64,000 nucleotides of DNA from Ruegeria intermedia (GTDB lineage: Bacteria; Pseudomonadota; Alphaproteobacteria; Rhodobacterales; Rhodobacteraceae): NCBI RefSeq assembly GCF_900129345.1, contig NZ_FQVK01000016.1, positions 1-64,000 on the forward strand, given 5' to 3'. The notes below the pieces were generated by a model. That model saw nothing but the letters and a program-made list of their open reading frames with translations, ran no database searches and was not told where the DNA came from. Positions 18,123-25,853 of this stretch are shown here, in pieces. The translations under genes were made by a program, and so were the position numbers. Numbering within the stretch: position 1 is the first letter of the stretch; the number at the start of each line of letters is the position of its first letter.

Positions 18123-19061
18123 TCACTTGTCGAAGAACGCGGCCACGGCGTCGGTCGGGGCTTTCACGGCCTCGGGCTTGTAGTAGAAATCGACATGGCT
18201 GAACTCGTCGAAGGCCAGCACCTCATGCTCGTTGGTCAGCTTGTCGACGAAGGCGGTCGAGCAGATCGCGGTAAAGGCGGTCGCGCTGTAGATCACCAGC
18301 GCGGGCTGGACGATCTTGTCGGCGTAGTGTTCGCTGAGCGAATACATCGACTGCATGCCCTGGTCGGCGATATGCATGTTGGTGAAACTCGGCACCGCCT
18401 TCGGCCCCTTGACGCCATCGCGGCCATAGTAGTCATAGCTTTCGCCGGCCATCTCCGGATAGGCGGCCGCCGCGATGAATTCCTCGCGGGGCATCTCGTC
18501 ATTCAGGCCGAAGGGGGCGACGTAGATCGGCTCGCCGGTCTCATGCATCTTCTGCTTTGCGGCATTCGCGGCGGCAATCTGCTGGTGGGCTGCCTCGCGG
18601 TCGGTCCACTGGAACGCATTCGCCGCCATCATGCCCGACACCATGGCGATCTTCTTGATCCGGTGGTCGGTCACCGCGGCCGAGGCGATGATCGCGCTGC
18701 CCTGGCAGACGCCGAGGCCGTAGATCTCGTCCACGAAGGGCAGCGTGCCCAGATAGGACACCGCGTCCCAGGTGTTTTCGATCAGCCGGAACATTTAGCG
18801 GGACTGCTTGTGCTCGCCGGGCAATGCGGGGCTTTCGCCCATGCCCAGGTAGTCGAAGCCCAGATAGATGAAGCCGCGCGCGGCCATTTCTGGTCCGTAG
18901 GTGGCCGGGATCTGGTCCTTGACCTGCGGGAACGGGCTGGCGCCGACGATGGCCTTGTATTTTTTGGACGGGTCGAACCCTTCGGGAAGGTAGAGATCGC
19001 CCGCCAGATCCACGCCGAAGGACTTGAAGGTGACTGCGTTCTTGCCTGCGGTGAGGGTCAT
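18123..19061 (-). pseudogene. Alpha/beta hydrolase (dienelactone-hydrolase-like) split by an in-frame TAA
   Basis: Two adjacent pieces share one frame. The first, MTLTAGKNAVTFKSFGVDLA to GEHKQSR, ends at a TAA (18795-18797). The second begins immediately as MFRLIENTWDAVSYLGTLPF and runs to 18123. Together they would encode about 312 residues of one hydrolase. The nucleophile elbow GVCQGS has cysteine, as in dienelactone hydrolase, and the catalytic His is in EFSHVDFY. The start at 19061 has AAGGA upstream. Either a single nonsense mutation inactivated the gene or a short peptide plus reinitiation at ATG (TAAATG) is used; no Shine-Dalgarno precedes that ATG. Confidence 0.75.
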
Positions 19062-19080
19062 GCTCTGCATCCTTGCTTGC

Positions 19081-19145
19081 AAAAGTAAATCGTTGCGTTT
19101 ACATATGTCGTGCAAGGCCGTTTGTAAACGGTAGATTTTACTTTT
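19081..19145. promoter_or_regulatory. Nested 65-bp dyad, TetR operator candidate
   Basis: Two inverted repeats share the same centre at 19113. The outer is AAAAGTAAA / TTTACTTTT (19081-19089 and 19137-19145), the inner CGTTTACA / TGTAAACG (19096-19103 and 19123-19130). They fill the divergent promoter between the hydrolase and the TetR gene, as expected of an operator for the adjacent repressor. Confidence 0.6.
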
Positions 19146-19169
19146 TGTGGATGCGCAGGGCGGAAAACC

Positions 19170-19760
19170 GTGAAGCTGACTGATAAAAAAAGAAAAGATA
19201 TCATCGAGGCGGCGATCGCCGAGTTTCGCGAGAACGGCTTTCTGGCCGCCAAGACCACGAGCATCGCCAAGCGGGCCGGCGTTTCGAGTCGCACGCTCTA
19301 CAAGCATTTCGAAACGAAAGAGGCGCTGTTCGACGCGATCACCGAGATCATGATCGAACGCAACGCGGCGATGGCCCCGGTGCCCTACGACCCGGGCCGT
19401 CCTGTGGCCGAACAACTGGTCGAGGGGCTGGAGCGTTATGTCGCGGTGATCACCGAGCCCGAGGCGATGGGTCTGACCCGCATGGTGATTTCCGAGTTCC
19501 TGCGCGATCTCGACCGTTCGCGCGCCTTCTTTGCCGAAAGTGCGAAACACGACTATCCGGTCAAACGGCTGATCGAAGAGGCGATGGCTGCCGGCGCCTT
19601 GCGCAAGGCCGACCCGGAACTGGCCACGAACCAGCTTCTGGGTCTGGTGAAGGCCTTCTTCTTCTGGCCCGAATTCCTGGCCGGCGAGAAACCGGAGTCC
19701 GAGGGCGCCTTGCAGGATTGCGTCGCGATGTTCCTGTGTCACTACAAGGCAAAAGAATAG
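19170..19760 (+). CDS. TetR-family transcriptional regulator
   Basis: A 196-residue repressor with a GTG start. The N-terminal helix-turn-helix spans DIIEAAIAEFRENGFLAAKT and VSSRTLYKHFETKEALFDAI. The C-terminal ligand domain is of the AefR-like type with FFFWPEFLAG near the end. It is divergent from the split hydrolase and aldo/keto reductase, and a nested dyad lies between, so it most likely represses those genes and itself. The ligand is unknown. Confidence 0.9.
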   Translation: MKLTDKKRKDIIEAAIAEFRENGFLAAKTTSIAKRAGVSSRTLYKHFETKEALFDAITEIMIERNAAMAPVPYDPGRPVAEQLVEGLERYVAVITEPEAMGLTRMVISEFLRDLDRSRAFFAESAKHDYPVKRLIEEAMAAGALRKADPELATNQLLGLVKAFFFWPEFLAGEKPESEGALQDCVAMFLCHYKAKE

Positions 19761-20124
19761 CCTGACGCCCAGATCCGGGAAGCGTCATCCAGCGGATCGA
19801 AGGGAATCGTCATCAAGAATTGGTCGGCGCTTGGGTTTGGCCGTTTTTCGTTTCCGGAACCTGCCGGCCCGCTGGCAATTCCAAGGTGGACTTTCCGTTC
19901 TTTCGAAAAGGCCGGAACAGGTATTGGGTAAAGTCGAACAAATGACCGCATCAGGCCGTGGCGCTTGAAAGGTTTCAGGCCCGCGTGCTTCATTTTTCAT
20001 GCGGCGGTCCTTCGAAGGGGCGTGCGCGAAAACAACCGAGATGCTGGCATGCGCGCGGCGGTCCCAACCGGGCCGGGGCGTGAGGCAAGACCAGCACCGC
20101 AGATGACCAACACGGAGAAATGCC
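19761..20124. other. Intergenic stretch upstream of the ABC substrate-binding gene
   Basis: About 364 bases between the TetR gene and the transporter operon. No coding frame with family resemblance was seen. It must contain the transporter promoter, but I could not single out convincing -35/-10 elements. Confidence 0.4.
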
Positions 20125-21075
20125 ATGAAGAAATTGACCATGCTGCTTGGAGGCGCATCGATGGCGATTGCCGCACCCGCCTTGGCCGCAGACATCGTGA
20201 TCGGGGTCCCGAACTGGCCTTCGGTGAACGCGACGGCGCATATCCTCAAGGTGGCGATCGAACAAAATCTCGGGCTCGAGGTCGAATTGCAGAACGGCAC
20301 CAACCCGATCGTCTTCGAGGCGATGGATTCCGGCGCCATGCATGTGCATCCCGAGGTTTGGCTGCCCAACCAGCAGAACCTTCACGATACATACGTCAAG
20401 GAAAAGGGCACGGTGGCCATGAACCCGAACGGGGTCGAGGCCTTTCAGGGCATGTGCGTCGACAAGGCCACGGCCGATGCCAACGGGATCACTTCGATCG
20501 ACGATCTGACCAATCCCGACATCGCGGCGCTGTTCGACAGTGACGGCGATGGTCAGGGCGAGCTGTGGATCGGCGCGCCGGGCTGGGCCTCGACCAATGT
20601 GGAAAAGATCCGCGCCAAGTCCTATGGCTATGATCAGGTGTTCGAACTGACCGAGATTGACGAAACGGTCGCCTACGCCAATCTGGACAACGCGATCAAG
20701 GCCGGAAAATCCTGGGTCGGCTTCTGCTATACCCCGCACTACGTCTTCCAGTTGCACGACCTGCAGGTGCTGGACGAGCCGCCCTATGATGCCGCCAAGT
20801 GGAAGGTTCTGCAGCCGACGGACGATCCGGAATGGCTGGAAAAATCCGAGGCCGGCGTGGCGTGGGACAAGGCCTATCTGCATCTGCACTATGCCAAGTC
20901 GCTGGAAAACGATTTCCCCGAGGTAGCCCGGCTGCTGGCCAACATGAAGCTGGACACCGACCAGGTGTCCGAGATGACCTATGCGCTGGTGATCGACGAA
21001 AAGGACCCGCAGGCCTATGCCGAGGAATGGGTCGCCGCGCATGAGGATGCGGTTCTGGGCTGGATGTCCGAGTGA
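20125..21075 (+). CDS. ABC transporter substrate-binding protein, ProX/TmoX type
   Basis: A 316-residue periplasmic protein of the OpuAC/ProX family, which binds quaternary or N-methylated amines (betaine, choline, TMAO) in an aromatic cage. The signal peptide ends ALAAD near residue 22. Tryptophans placed like cage residues occur in VPNWPSVNATAH, PEVWLPNQQN, GAPGWASTN and GKSWVGFCYTPHY. It starts an ABC operon (with ATPase and permease) adjoining ureohydrolase and demethylation-type genes. The ligand is therefore probably an amine, but which one cannot be read from the sequence. Confidence 0.85.
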   Translation: MKKLTMLLGGASMAIAAPALAADIVIGVPNWPSVNATAHILKVAIEQNLGLEVELQNGTNPIVFEAMDSGAMHVHPEVWLPNQQNLHDTYVKEKGTVAMNPNGVEAFQGMCVDKATADANGITSIDDLTNPDIAALFDSDGDGQGELWIGAPGWASTNVEKIRAKSYGYDQVFELTEIDETVAYANLDNAIKAGKSWVGFCYTPHYVFQLHDLQVLDEPPYDAAKWKVLQPTDDPEWLEKSEAGVAWDKAYLHLHYAKSLENDFPEVARLLANMKLDTDQVSEMTYALVIDEKDPQAYAEEWVAAHEDAVLGWMSE

Positions 21076-21099
21076 TCCGAACTCACGGGACTTGAAACC

Positions 21100-21136
21100 A
21101 GAACAGGCCGCCGGACAGCAACTGGCGGCCTGTTCT
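21100..21136 (+). terminator. Intercistronic hairpin after the substrate-binding gene
   Basis: agaacaggccgcc / ggcggcctgttct is a perfect 13-bp stem with an 11-base loop and only GCAT after it. Placed between the binding-protein gene and the ATPase gene, it probably stabilises the upstream mRNA and reduces downstream expression, as in other binding-protein operons. Confidence 0.65.
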
Positions 21137-21153
21137 GCATCAAAGGGACAGGT

Positions 21154-22191
21154 ATGACGGAAACAGTCGTTAAACTGACGGATGTGTGGAAAATCTTTGG
21201 GGCGCGCGCCGAAGAGGCCATGCAGGCCGTCCGCACCGAGGGCATCGGCAAGCCCGAGGTTCTTGAAAGATTCAATTGCGTGGTCGGTGTTCAAGGGGCC
21301 ACGTTCGACGTGCCCCGCGGCGAGATCTTCTGCATCATGGGTCTGTCCGGCTCGGGCAAGTCGACACTGGTGCGTCACGTCAACCGGCTGATCGAACCGA
21401 CGGCGGGCAAGATCGAGATTCTGGGCCATGATGTGTCCAAGATTTCCGAGTCCGAGCTGCGCCGCATCCGTGCACAGCAGATCGGAATGGTGTTCCAGCA
21501 CATGGCGCTGATGCCGCACCGCTCGGTGCGCGACAACGTGGCCTATCCGCTCGAGATCCGCAAAGTCTCGAAATCCAAGCGCTGGGCGGTGTCCGATCAC
21601 GCGCTGGGCCTGGTGGACCTGACCGGTTACGAGGACCGGCTGCCCAAGGAACTGTCGGGCGGAATGCAGCAGCGCGTGGGCATTGCGCGCGCACTGGCCT
21701 CGGACCCTGAAATCCTGTTGATGGACGAACCGTTCTCGGCGCTGGACCCGCTGATCCGGCTGCAGTTGCAGGATCAGTTCAAGGCGCTGGTGGCGCAGCT
21801 GAAAAAGACCACGCTGTTCATCACCCATGACCTGGACGAGGCCATTCGCATCGGTCACCGCATCGCCATCATGAAGGACGGCGTGATCGTCCAGATCGGC
21901 ACGCCCGAAGACATCGTGATGAACCCGGCCGACGACTATGTGCGCGAGTTCGTGCAGGGCATATCCAAGCTGAAACTGGTCAAGGCGCATTCGATCATGG
22001 AGCCGTTGGAGAGCTACTCCGGCCCGCTGGATGGCGCGCCGCGCGCCGATGAGGGCGCAGACCTCGACCAGCTGATCGACCTGGCCGTGAACACCGAGCT
22101 TCCGGTGGTGATCACCGACGGCGGTCAGGATGTGGGCGTCGTGACCAAACCACGCCTGTTGCGCGGAATTCAGGGGGGCAAAAATGACTGA
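21154..22191 (+). CDS. ABC transporter ATP-binding protein, ProV type
   Basis: A 345-residue ATPase. Walker A GLSGSGKST is at residues 63-71, followed by the signature LSGGMQQRVGIARAL and Walker B ILLMDEPFSALDP. It has the N-terminal extension typical of ProV/OpuAA. The C-terminal part is shortened to what looks like a single CBS-like unit (VVITDGGQDVGVV), so any ionic-strength gating would differ from ProV with two CBS domains. It overlaps the permease gene by eight bases. Confidence 0.9.
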   Translation: MTETVVKLTDVWKIFGARAEEAMQAVRTEGIGKPEVLERFNCVVGVQGATFDVPRGEIFCIMGLSGSGKSTLVRHVNRLIEPTAGKIEILGHDVSKISESELRRIRAQQIGMVFQHMALMPHRSVRDNVAYPLEIRKVSKSKRWAVSDHALGLVDLTGYEDRLPKELSGGMQQRVGIARALASDPEILLMDEPFSALDPLIRLQLQDQFKALVAQLKKTTLFITHDLDEAIRIGHRIAIMKDGVIVQIGTPEDIVMNPADDYVREFVQGISKLKLVKAHSIMEPLESYSGPLDGAPRADEGADLDQLIDLAVNTELPVVITDGGQDVGVVTKPRLLRGIQGGKND

Positions 22192-23773
22192 TGCAACCAC
22201 GGAATTGAAAGTCACGGCCGCTTCCGACATCGAGGTGGACCGCGAGGCGCTGGATCGGTCGATCCGCGAATTTGCCGGCCCAAATGGCGACTATTACGTC
22301 AACGCCTTTCACAAGATCCACGATGCGACCAGCCCGATCCCGAACACGTTCAACCTGTGGGCGGCGGTGCTGGGGCCGTTCTGGTCGGCTTCGCGGGCGA
22401 TCTGGGGGATGTTCTGGACCTTTCTGATCCTCGAGATCATCGCCTGGGTGCAGATCGGGCGCGGCGCCTGGGGCAACCCGGGGGCTGACCTGGCCGAACG
22501 CGCGGCCCGTCAGCAGGAGCGCGCAAACGAGTTGCTGGCCCGCGCGGCGGATGCAACCGAGAAGGCGGATATCGACCGGTTCACCAAGTTGGCCGCAAAC
22601 ATCCAGAAGGCGGCGGATGCCAGCATGGAAAAGGCGCAGGCCGCACAGTCCGAAGCCCTGGGGATCATGGTCACCGGGTTGCTGATGCTGTTGGTTTTCA
22701 AGCTGGTTCAGGGGTTCTACGCTGACCGGGTGTACGAAAAACAGTACTCGAACTGGCGGATCAACCCCGACAACACCGAAAGCGGCCGCTCGACTCGGAA
22801 CACGGTTCTGGGGGCGATTCTGGTGACAGCGATCGGACCGCTGATCGTGTACAAATTCACCGTGAACGCCTCGCTGCCGCTGTTGGACGCTTTCCCTGAA
22901 AAGGCGGTGTCGGAAATGATCCTCGGGCCGGATAAGGGCACGTTGTTCTCGGCCCTGGCCAGTTGGATGGAGGCCCGGATCGACGCAGCCGCGGCCGCGG
23001 GGGGCGATGTCTTCGACGGAATCGTCGCCGGTGTGCGCTCGGTTCTGGACGGGCTAACCGTGGCCCTGATCGGGTCGCCCTGGCCGGTGGTCATGCTGGT
23101 GATCTGCGTGACCGCGTGGCGCGCGGCGGGTCCGCGCGTGGCGATCTTCACCGCGGCATCGCTGGCCTATATCGCGCTGCTGGGATACTGGGACGTGGCG
23201 ATGGAGACGGTGGCACTGGTGGGCGCGGCCGTGCTGCTGTGCGTCACCTTCGGCATTCCGCTGGGCATCTGGTTCGGCAAATCCAAACGCGCCTATCGCG
23301 CGGCCGAGCCGGTGCTGGACCTGATGCAGACTCTGCCGGCCTTCGTCTACCTGATCCCGATCATCGCCTTCTTCGGCACCGGCAACCCGCCGGGCATCCT
23401 GGCCACGATCATCTTCGGCATGCCGCCGGTGATCCGCCTGACGGCGCTGGGCATGCGCGGGGTGCCGGAAAGCATCAAAGAGGCCGCCGTGGCCTTTGGC
23501 GCCTCGAAATGGCAGTTGCTGAAGGACGTGGAAATCCCGCTGGCGCTGCCGTCGATCATGACCGGCGTGAACCAGACCATCTTGATGTGCCTGTCGATGG
23601 TCGTGATCATCTCGCTGATCGGCGGCGGGGGTCTGGGCAAGGAAATCCTTGAGGCGCTGCAATACGCGGCCAAGGGGCCGGGCCTGCTGGGTGGCTTTGC
23701 GATCCTGTTCCTGGCCATGGTCATGGACCGCATCGTTCAGGGCGCCTTCCGACGCGAAGACGAAAAGATCTGA
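22184..23773 (+). CDS. ABC transporter permease, ProW type, with extra N-terminal domain
   Basis: A 529-residue permease, about 230 residues longer than ordinary ProW. Residues 1-190 form an added module. NTFNLWAAVLGPFWSASRAI resembles DUF2628-type membrane proteins; one membrane helix at about 71-90 is followed by an Ala/Glu-rich helix at 101-158 (likely coiled coil) and a second helix at 160-178. The C-terminal 250 residues are the transport core with the EAA loop (AAVAFGASKWQLLKDVEIPL). The function of the module is not known; it may sense membrane state. Confidence 0.88.
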   Translation: MTDATTELKVTAASDIEVDREALDRSIREFAGPNGDYYVNAFHKIHDATSPIPNTFNLWAAVLGPFWSASRAIWGMFWTFLILEIIAWVQIGRGAWGNPGADLAERAARQQERANELLARAADATEKADIDRFTKLAANIQKAADASMEKAQAAQSEALGIMVTGLLMLLVFKLVQGFYADRVYEKQYSNWRINPDNTESGRSTRNTVLGAILVTAIGPLIVYKFTVNASLPLLDAFPEKAVSEMILGPDKGTLFSALASWMEARIDAAAAAGGDVFDGIVAGVRSVLDGLTVALIGSPWPVVMLVICVTAWRAAGPRVAIFTAASLAYIALLGYWDVAMETVALVGAAVLLCVTFGIPLGIWFGKSKRAYRAAEPVLDLMQTLPAFVYLIPIIAFFGTGNPPGILATIIFGMPPVIRLTALGMRGVPESIKEAAVAFGASKWQLLKDVEIPLALPSIMTGVNQTILMCLSMVVIISLIGGGGLGKEILEALQYAAKGPGLLGGFAILFLAMVMDRIVQGAFRREDEKI

Positions 23774-23781
23774 CACGTCAG

Positions 23782-23807
23782 CCGCCCCCCGTGGGGCGGT
23801 TTCATTT
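23782..23807 (+). terminator. Terminator after the ABC permease
   Basis: ccgcccc / ggggcgg with a four-base loop is followed by TTTCATTT. Only 51 bases separate the permease stop from the ureohydrolase start, so this may attenuate rather than stop transcription into the ureohydrolase. Confidence 0.65.
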
Positions 23808-23824
23808 CGGCTTGGGGAGACACG

Positions 23825-24805
23825 ATGGCGGACCGCTACGAGCAATCCATGATGGACAACCTGTACTGGTGGGGCGTGCCCACCCTGTTCCGCTGCCCCA
23901 ATACCGGGCCAGAGGGTCAGGACATCGCCTTGGCCGGAGTGCCGCATTCCGCTGGCAACGGCACCACCGAGCGCGACCAGCATCTGGGCCCGCGCGCGCT
24001 GCGTCATGTCTCGGCCGTGCAGCGCCGGGTGCATTCGCTGTTCCAGATCGATCCGTGGTCAAGCGCGCGCATTGCCGATGTGGGCGACGTGCCGTTCCCG
24101 CGCGCCAACGACAACGAGGACTGCATCGAGCGTATAACCGCCTTCTACCGTGACATCGACGCCGCCGGGGCGCGGCCCGTTTCGGTGGGCGGCGATCACT
24201 CGATCACGGGCGGGATCGTGCAGGCGCTGGGCCGAGGCGAACTGGCGGGCGGGCAACCGGTCAGCTTTCTGCATCTGGATGCGCATACGGATGTGTTCAC
24301 CAAGGTCGCCCATTTCCTGGGGGCCAAGAAATCGGCCGCGCATTGGGGGGCTTACCTGGCCGATCAGGGGCAGGTGGACCCGACCCGGTCGATGCAGATC
24401 GGGTTGCGGGGGCATCCGCGCAGCCTCGACTGGCTGCAGCCTTCTTATGACTATGGGTACAACATCGTCACCATGCGCGAGTTCCGCCAGCGTGGCCTGG
24501 CCGATGTGGTGGCCCAAACGCGCGAGGTTCTGGGCGACCGGCCGGTCTACATCACCTTCGATCTCGACTGCCTTGATCCGACCATCGCGCCGGGCGTGTC
24601 GAACCTGGAACCCGGCGAAAAGGGTTTTGACATCGACGAAGCCGTGGGCATTCTGCATGCCGCGCGGGGGTTGAACATCGTCGGCGGCGATGTGGTCTGC
24701 ATGATGCCGACCAAAGACAGCCCCAACAACATCACCGCGCTGACGGCGGCGGCGGTGATGTTCGAGATGATCTCGATGATCGCCGAGAACGTCGCGCGGG
24801 CCTAG
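23825..24805 (+). CDS. Ureohydrolase (agmatinase/arginase family), copy 1
   Basis: A 326-residue binuclear-metal hydrolase that removes urea from a guanidino compound. All ligand motifs are present: VGGDHSITGG, LHLDAHTDVF and TFDLDCLDPTIAPGV. The N-terminal substrate loop reads AGNGTTERDQHLGPRAL. Its position right after a betaine-type ABC transporter suggests its substrate is imported by it. It overlaps the stop of the next ureohydrolase gene by four bases, tail to tail. The true substrate (agmatine, guanidinoacetate, guanidinobutyrate, other) is open. Confidence 0.85.
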   Translation: MADRYEQSMMDNLYWWGVPTLFRCPNTGPEGQDIALAGVPHSAGNGTTERDQHLGPRALRHVSAVQRRVHSLFQIDPWSSARIADVGDVPFPRANDNEDCIERITAFYRDIDAAGARPVSVGGDHSITGGIVQALGRGELAGGQPVSFLHLDAHTDVFTKVAHFLGAKKSAAHWGAYLADQGQVDPTRSMQIGLRGHPRSLDWLQPSYDYGYNIVTMREFRQRGLADVVAQTREVLGDRPVYITFDLDCLDPTIAPGVSNLEPGEKGFDIDEAVGILHAARGLNIVGGDVVCMMPTKDSPNNITALTAAAVMFEMISMIAENVARA

Positions 24806-25770
24806 CGCCGCGCGTCGATCGCCTGGGCCAGCACGCAGAGCAGCTCGAACATCAGAGAAATGCCCAGCCACGCGGTGCCGCCCGCCGGGTCGAAGGGCGG
24901 CGAGACCTCGACCAGATCCGCGCCCACAAGGTTCAGACCTTCCAGCTTGCGAATGACCTGCTGGGCCTGAAAGCTGTTGGGGCCGCCGATCTCGGGCGTT
25001 CCGGTGCCGGGGGCATGGGTCGGGTCCACGAAATCGATGTCATAGGTACAATAGCAGGGCGCGTCGCCGACGATGGAGCGGACCTCGGCCATGACGTCGT
25101 CGATGCCGCGATCGAACAGCTCTTCGATGCGGATGATGCGGATGCCCTGCGCCTCGCCCCATTCGATATCCTCGGTGTTGTAGGCGGTGCCGCGAATGCC
25201 CACCTGCACGAACCGTTCGGGATCGACCAGCCCTTCTTCGACCGCGCGGCGGAACGGGGTGCCGTGGGTATATTTGTGCCCGCCGAAATAGCTGTCGAAC
25301 AGGTCGGTATGGCTGTCGAACTGGATCAGCCCCAGAGGGCCGTCGCTGGCCAGCGCCCGCAGGACGGGCAGGGAGGTCAGGTGATCGCCGCCCGCCGTCA
25401 GGGGCACGATGCCGCGCAGCGTCAGGTCGGTGTAGAAGCGGGTGACACGGTCCAGCGTATCCTCGATATCCACCGGGTTGGGGGGCACGTCGCCCAGATC
25501 GGCACAGTTGACCAGTTCGAACGGGGCAACCCCGGTCACCGGGTTCATGGCGCGGATCATGGTGGACTGGTCGCGCAACTGCCGCGGCCCATGCCGCGCG
25601 CCGGGCCGGTTGGTGGTGCCCCCGTCCCAGGGGATGCCGACCAGCCCAAGCTCGACCAGATCCATCCGGTCGTCGTTTGGGGTCAGGGCCGGCAGACGCA
25701 TGAAGGTGGGGACACCGGCAAAGCGCGCCAGTTCCATCGCCGAGACGGGTTGAAAGAACGCATTTGCCAT
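24802..25770 (-). CDS. Ureohydrolase (guanidinobutyrase-like), copy 2
   Basis: A 322-residue ureohydrolase only distantly similar to its convergent neighbour. Metal motifs are AGGDHLTSLP, IQFDSHTDLFDSYFGG and YDIDFVDPTHAPGTGTPEIG. The G-T-G-T-P-E-I-G-G stretch is characteristic of guanidinobutyrase/guanidinopropionase-like enzymes, which yield urea plus an omega-amino acid. The substrate loop is DGGTTNRPGARHGPRQL. It shares its strand with the MttB-like gene, which ends 83 bases upstream of its start, so these two may be co-transcribed. Confidence 0.85.
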   Translation of the reverse strand: MANAFFQPVSAMELARFAGVPTFMRLPALTPNDDRMDLVELGLVGIPWDGGTTNRPGARHGPRQLRDQSTMIRAMNPVTGVAPFELVNCADLGDVPPNPVDIEDTLDRVTRFYTDLTLRGIVPLTAGGDHLTSLPVLRALASDGPLGLIQFDSHTDLFDSYFGGHKYTHGTPFRRAVEEGLVDPERFVQVGIRGTAYNTEDIEWGEAQGIRIIRIEELFDRGIDDVMAEVRSIVGDAPCYCTYDIDFVDPTHAPGTGTPEIGGPNSFQAQQVIRKLEGLNLVGADLVEVSPPFDPAGGTAWLGISLMFELLCVLAQAIDARR

Positions 25771-25853
25771 GAGGCCCCCTGTGTCGTCGTTTGCCCGAGC
25801 CTAGCGCCGAGCCCGCGTCAAAAACACCCGGTCCGCGACACACCGGCGTCGGA

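Noticed and set aside
20125-23773. Firm assignment as the TMAO transporter tmoXWV
   Set aside because: The family fits, but tmm and tdm are absent and ureohydrolases follow, so the ligand was left open.
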